A stretch of 8,121 nucleotides of DNA from an uncultured Rubrobacteraceae bacterium (lineage in GTDB: Bacteria; Actinomycetota; Rubrobacteria; Rubrobacterales; Rubrobacteraceae). Positions 4,790 through 8,121 of this stretch are shown piece by piece. The stretch spans positions 1 through 8,121 of the forward strand of contig CADCVI010000134.1 of the NCBI GenBank assembly GCA_902806105.1, written 5' to 3'. A program made the position numbers and the translations under genes. Each line of letters opens with the position of its first letter. The stretch's first letter is position 1. The notes beneath the pieces are model-generated. The model worked only from the letters and a program-made list of their open reading frames with translations, had not been told where the DNA came from and did no database searches.

Positions 4790-6364
4790 ATGCAGGAAGA
4801 GAGGCTGGCCGAGGGCACGACGTCGGGGAAGATCGAGGGTCTATCGCGCATCCGGGAGGAGGCGGCGAACCAGGCCCCGGAGAAGGCGGTTCAGAGGCAG
4901 AAGGAGAAGGGCAAGCTCACGGCCCGCGAGAGGGTCGAGTTGTTGCTTGACCCGGGCACGTTCGTCGAACTCGACCGTTACAGGGTCCACCGTTCGCACA
5001 ACTTCGGGCTCGCGGAGAACAAGCCGCTGGGCGATGGGGTCATCGTTGGATATGGTGAGGTCGCGGGGCGCAAGGTCTGCGTCTTCAGCCAGGACTTCAC
5101 GATCTTTGGCGGCTCCTTGGGCGAGGTGTACGCGCAGAAGATCTGCAAGGTCATGGACCTCGCGATCAACACGGGCTGTCCCATCATCGGGATAAACGAT
5201 TCGGGCGGGGCGCGCATCCAGGAGGGGGTAGTCTCGCTCGCGGGGTACGCGGAGATTTTTCACCGCAACGTCCTGGCGAGCGGGGTGGTGCCCCAGATCA
5301 GCGTCATCATGGGGCCGTGCGCGGGCGGGGCCGTCTACTCGCCGGCGATCACGGACTTCGTCTTCATGGTCGAGGAGACGAGCCACATGTTCATCACCGG
5401 CCCCGACGTCATAAAGAGCGTCACCGGGGAGGACGTCTCCTTCGAGGACCTCGGGGGGGCGGCTACCCACAACACCCGCTCCGGCGTCGCCCACTTCGCC
5501 TCCCCCGACGAGGAGACGTGCCTCGAGGACGTGCGCTACCTGCTCTCGTTCTTCCCCGAGAACAACCTGGAGAGCGCGCCGTATTTCGCGCCCACCGACC
5601 CGGCCGAGCGCATGGACGAGGGGCTCGCCTCCCTCGTCCCGGACTCCAACAACCGGCCGTACGATATCCGGGGCGCAATCTCCGGGGTCGTGGACGACGG
5701 GGAGTTCTTCGAGGTGCAGGAGGGGTGGGCCCAGAACCTCGTGGTCGGGTTCGCCAGGCTCGGCGGGCACTCCATCGGCGTCGTCGGGAACCAGCCGGCG
5801 GTCCTGGCGGGGACGCTGGATATGGACGCGAGCGTGAAGGGGGCGCGGTTCGTGCGCTTCTGCGACGCGTTCAACATCCCGCTCCTCACGTTCGTGGACG
5901 TTCCGGGTTTCATGCCGGGGACGGACCAGGAGTGGGGCGGCATCATCCGTCACGGCGCCAAGCTTCTGTACGCTTTCTCCGAGGCGACCGTGCCGAAGAT
6001 GACGGTCATAACGAGGAAAGCCTACGGCGGCGCCTACGACGTCATGAACTCCAAGCACATCGGGGCGGACGTCAACGTCGCGTGGCCGACCGGCGAGGTC
6101 GCCGTGATGGGGGCTCCTGCGGCCGTCGGTATCATCTTCCGACGCCAGATCGCCGAGGCCGAGGACCCGGAGGCGAAGCGCCTCGAGCTGATCTCGGACT
6201 ACGAGGAGCGGTTCAACAACCCGATGGTCGCCGCCGAGATGGGCTTTATCGACGACGTGATAGACCCGAGGGAGACCCGGCCTTACCTTATAAAGGCGCT
6301 CTCGATGATCCGGACCAAGCGCCCCGAGCGCCCGCCGCGCAAGCACGGGAACATACCGCTTTGA
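4790..6364 (+). CDS. pccB: Acyl-CoA (probably propionyl-CoA) carboxylase beta subunit
   Basis: This is the biotin-dependent carboxyltransferase subunit, which passes the carboxyl group from carboxybiotin to an acyl-CoA; with propionyl-CoA this gives methylmalonyl-CoA. Its 524 residues match the usual size. The N-terminal crotonase-like half has [13 protein letters not shown] with the oxyanion glycines (around 139-140) and [13 protein letters not shown] (174-186). The C-terminal half has [12 protein letters not shown] (373-384). The segment AYGGAYDVM carries Asp417, equivalent to the Asp that favours propionyl-CoA in Streptomyces PccB, where the AccB paralogue has Ile. I infer propionyl-CoA as main substrate. 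ATG at 4790 is preferred over an upstream in-frame TTG at 4718 because that extension would overlap both promoter boxes and is not family-like. The next frame opens at the stop (TTGA at 6361-6364). Confidence 0.95.
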   Translation: MQEERLAEGTTSGKIEGLSRIREEAANQAPEKAVQRQKEKGKLTARERVELLLDPGTFVELDRYRVHRSHNFGLAENKPLGDGVIVGYGEVAGRKVCVFSQDFTIFGGSLGEVYAQKICKVMDLAINTGCPIIGINDSGGARIQEGVVSLAGYAEIFHRNVLASGVVPQISVIMGPCAGGAVYSPAITDFVFMVEETSHMFITGPDVIKSVTGEDVSFEDLGGAATHNTRSGVAHFASPDEETCLEDVRYLLSFFPENNLESAPYFAPTDPAERMDEGLASLVPDSNNRPYDIRGAISGVVDDGEFFEVQEGWAQNLVVGFARLGGHSIGVVGNQPAVLAGTLDMDASVKGARFVRFCDAFNIPLLTFVDVPGFMPGTDQEWGGIIRHGAKLLYAFSEATVPKMTVITRKAYGGAYDVMNSKHIGADVNVAWPTGEVAVMGAPAAVGIIFRRQIAEAEDPEAKRLELISDYEERFNNPMVAAEMGFIDDVIDPRETRPYLIKALSMIRTKRPERPPRKHGNIPL

Positions 6365-6390
6365 GCAGCCCGGGGGGTTTCTGGGAACGT

Positions 6391-6963
6391 ATGAGCGGGG
6401 ATTCCAGCCTCCTGCCCGCCACCCGCCTGGGTCGGGCGTTTCTGGTCGCGGGCGTCCTCGTCTTCCTTGCGCTGGACGTGCTCGTGGTGCTGGGCTCGGA
6501 GCTCGCCCTCGGCCTGCTCGTGCTGTCGACGGGGCTTCTGGCCGGACTGGTCCTCGCCCGCCTCGTCACGTTCCCGGCCCGCCGGATGCTGGAGCGCGGC
6601 GGGTCGGAGAACCTTTTCGTCTTCCTCCTCGGGCTCGCCTCGATGTTCCTGATCGTCTTCGTCGCGACCTCGGCGGCCGGCATCCCGGCGTACCCGACCG
6701 CCGAGGGGGGACACCTCGGAACGGCCATCTACGGCTTCGCCTTCGGGTTCGGGGCGACGGTGTGCAGGGCTTCTCTCCGTCCGTCCGCCGTAACCCCCTC
6801 CGTCTACCGCGGCACGGCTCCTGCGGATGGGACGGGCAGGGTCTGGGTGAGGGCCTCGCTCCTGGTGGCGGGCGTGGTCGCGGGGCTCTTTGGCCTGCTC
6901 TTCTTCGCGTTCCTGACGCTGGAGTACGTGCTCGTGCCTGTCGTGAAGCTTTTCGTATCTTGA
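6391..6963 (+). CDS. Four-TM membrane protein of unknown function in the carboxylase operon
   Basis: I do not recognise this 190-residue protein. It has strongly hydrophobic segments at about 15-36, 38-60, 74-98 and 154-180, and a weaker one rich in Gly and Phe at about 113-126. A short hydrophilic, Arg-rich stretch links segments two and three (FPARRMLERGGSEN, 61-74), and another lies at 127-153. There is no signal-peptide cleavage site and no catalytic motif that I can see. The ATG at 6391 has GGGAA only 3 bases upstream. An in-frame TTG at 6361 overlaps the beta-subunit stop as TTGA and would add ten residues. The next gene also opens with TTGA over this stop. The setting implies co-expression with the carboxylase, perhaps as a membrane anchor or a transport partner, but that is inference. 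Confidence 0.8.
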   Translation: MSGDSSLLPATRLGRAFLVAGVLVFLALDVLVVLGSELALGLLVLSTGLLAGLVLARLVTFPARRMLERGGSENLFVFLLGLASMFLIVFVATSAAGIPAYPTAEGGHLGTAIYGFAFGFGATVCRASLRPSAVTPSVYRGTAPADGTGRVWVRASLLVAGVVAGLFGLLFFAFLTLEYVLVPVVKLFVS

Positions 6964-7163
6964 GCGTCCCGCCCTCTCCCGAGGAGGCCGCCGCGATAGC
7001 GGCGGCGCTGGAGGCGTTTCGCGCGGACGAGCCGCCGGATGCGAGCGACTCGTCCAGGCGGGACCGCTGGAGGCTCGCGGGGCTCCTGGGGCACGCGCCG
7101 CCGATGGAGATGAAGCTGCCGGGTTCTTTGTGGTCGTACTCTAGTTGGGAAGGCATGGTCTAG
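6960..7163 (+). CDS. Acyl-CoA carboxylase epsilon-like small subunit
   Basis: This 67-residue soluble protein begins MSVPPSPEEAAAIAAALEAF, like the P-x-PEE-x-A-A-hydrophobic start of actinobacterial acyl-CoA carboxylase epsilon subunits. It continues with a polar Asp/Ser-rich linker (about 22-33), then WRLAGLLG (37-44) and a Trp-containing tail PGSLWSYSSWEG (54-65). Epsilon subunits are short, divergent peptides that bind the beta subunit and raise complex activity or stability. The position directly before the biotin carboxylase gene supports the call. The start is TTG at 6960, overlapping the previous stop as TTGA. The next in-frame ATG would leave a fragment of about 19 codons, so the TTG is preferred. 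The family assignment rests on short similarity and context. Confidence 0.7.
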   Translation: MSVPPSPEEAAAIAAALEAFRADEPPDASDSSRRDRWRLAGLLGHAPPMEMKLPGSLWSYSSWEGMV

Positions 7164-8121
7164 GTGTTCGGGAAGGTTCTGGTCGCCAACCGCGGCGAGA
7201 TAGCGGTGCGGATCGTCCGCGCGCTGAGGGAGATGGGTATAGGGAGCGTGGCGGTCTATTCGGATGCGGACCGCGAGTCGTTGCACGCGCGGCTGGCCGA
7301 CGAGGCGTACCACATCGGTCCCGCCGCGGCGACGGAGAGCTACCTGAACATCCCGAAGCTTATCGAGGTGGCGGGGAAGAGCGGGGCGGAGGCGGTCCAT
7401 CCGGGGTACGGGTTCCTGGCGGAGAGCGCGTCCTTCGCGAGGGAGGTCGAGGATGCGGGGCTCGTATGGATCGGCCCGCACCCGAAGGCCATAGAGGCGA
7501 TGGGCTCGAAGGTCGAGTCGAGGCGCATCATGAAGAAGGCAGGCGTCCCGATGGTCCCGGGGACGGAGGGAAAGATCTCCTCCCCCGAGGACGTCCGCGC
7601 CTTCGGTGAGGAGCACGGCTACCCGGTCGCGGTGAAGGCGTCGGCGGGCGGCGGCGGGAAGGGCTTCGCGGTCGCCGAGAACGAGGACGGCGCGGAGAGC
7701 GCATACGAGCGGGCGACCCGCGAGGGCGAGGCGTACTTCGGGGACGGCTCCGTCTACGTCGAGCGCTACCTCGCGGGTCCTCGCCACGTCGAGATACAGG
7801 TGGTGCGCGACAAGCACGGCGGCGCGGTCCACCTCGGGGAGAGGGACTGCTCCATCCAGCGCCGCCACCAGAAGCTCCTGGAGGAGAGCCCGAGCCCCGC
7901 GATAGACCCGGCGATGCGCGAGGAGATGGGCCGGGCCGCCGTGGGCGCCGCCGACGCGGTGGGCTACGACAGCGTCGGCACCGTCGAGTTCCTGGTCGAG
8001 GGCGACGAGTTCTTTTTCCTGGAGATGAACACGCGCGTGCAGGTCGAGCACCCCGTCACCGAGGAGGTCACGGGGATAGACGTCGTCCAGACGGGTATCC
8101 GAGTGGCGGCGGGCGAGCCCT
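7164..8121 (+). CDS. Acyl-CoA carboxylase alpha subunit, biotin carboxylase part (truncated by window)
   Basis: These are the first 319 codons of an ATP-grasp biotin carboxylase, which uses ATP and bicarbonate to carboxylate biotin. It starts with GTG at 7164, directly after the previous TAG, with GGGAAGG 10 bases upstream. Seen in order are KVLVANRGEIAVRI at the N-terminus, EAVHPGYGFLAE (about 75-86), and the ATP-binding Lys158. The glycine loop AGGGGKGF spans 161-168, and GPRHVEIQV contains His208. Then come ERDCSIQRRHQKL and the catalytic EMNTRVQVEHP with Glu287, Asn289, Arg291, Gln293 and Glu295. The loop reads GKGFA where most relatives have G(R/K)GMR. The right edge cuts the gene before the bicarbonate-binding Arg near 337 and before any biotin carrier domain. 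Actinobacterial alpha subunits usually carry that domain in the same chain. Confidence 0.95.
   Translation, partial: MFGKVLVANRGEIAVRIVRALREMGIGSVAVYSDADRESLHARLADEAYHIGPAAATESYLNIPKLIEVAGKSGAEAVHPGYGFLAESASFAREVEDAGLVWIGPHPKAIEAMGSKVESRRIMKKAGVPMVPGTEGKISSPEDVRAFGEEHGYPVAVKASAGGGGKGFAVAENEDGAESAYERATREGEAYFGDGSVYVERYLAGPRHVEIQVVRDKHGGAVHLGERDCSIQRRHQKLLEESPSPAIDPAMREEMGRAAVGAADAVGYDSVGTVEFLVEGDEFFFLEMNTRVQVEHPVTEEVTGIDVVQTGIRVAAGEP

Noticed and set aside
4841..6346. Open frame of 501 codons on the minus strand across the carboxylase beta gene
   Set aside because: It is a mirror of the GC-rich codon bias of the real gene: composition is full of Arg, Asp, Val and His, there is no family signature, and the plus strand has unmistakable carboxyltransferase motifs.

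Overview
This is a GC-rich stretch (roughly two thirds G+C by eye) of a bacterial chromosome. It has GTG and TTG starts, tightly packed operons, apparently leaderless transcripts, and a short epsilon-like subunit gene inside an acyl-CoA carboxylase operon. Together these point to an actinobacterium. The protein styles resemble Rubrobacter and its relatives most, but that is a judgement from memory and not from a search.

Layout. (1) Bases 1-259, minus strand: the first 86 codons of a flavin Baeyer-Villiger monooxygenase that runs off the left edge. (2) Bases 260-700: a 441-base divergent regulatory region with a good sigma70-type promoter facing each way and a possible operator. (3) Bases 701-3829, plus strand: a 12-TM major facilitator of the anion:cation symporter type, then panB and panC only 3 bases apart, giving two consecutive steps of pantothenate synthesis. 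(4) Bases 3830-4047: a convergent intergenic region with a strong hairpin that serves as terminator for the next gene. (5) Bases 4048-4530, minus strand: a small, very acidic secreted protein with two calcium-loop-like motifs. (6) Bases 4531-4789: a second divergent regulatory region with dyad repeats and promoters both ways. (7) Bases 4790-8121, plus strand: an acyl-CoA (probably propionyl-CoA) carboxylase operon. Its order is carboxyltransferase beta subunit, an unknown four-TM membrane protein, a 67-residue epsilon-like subunit, and a biotin carboxylase alpha subunit cut by the right edge.

How they work together. In the last operon, the alpha subunit would carboxylate biotin with ATP and bicarbonate, and the beta subunit would move the carboxyl group to propionyl-CoA to give methylmalonyl-CoA. 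The epsilon-like peptide would stabilise the complex. The junctions (TTGA stop/start overlaps, then TAG directly followed by GTG) suggest that the membrane protein is translated as part of this set, which makes it the most intriguing element here. PanB and PanC make pantothenate, the CoA precursor. The upstream transporter may or may not belong to that pathway.

No tRNA, rRNA, CRISPR array, insertion sequence or phage gene was seen. No clearly new defence or mobile system is evident. The best candidates for something undescribed are the membrane protein in the carboxylase operon and the acidic secreted protein.
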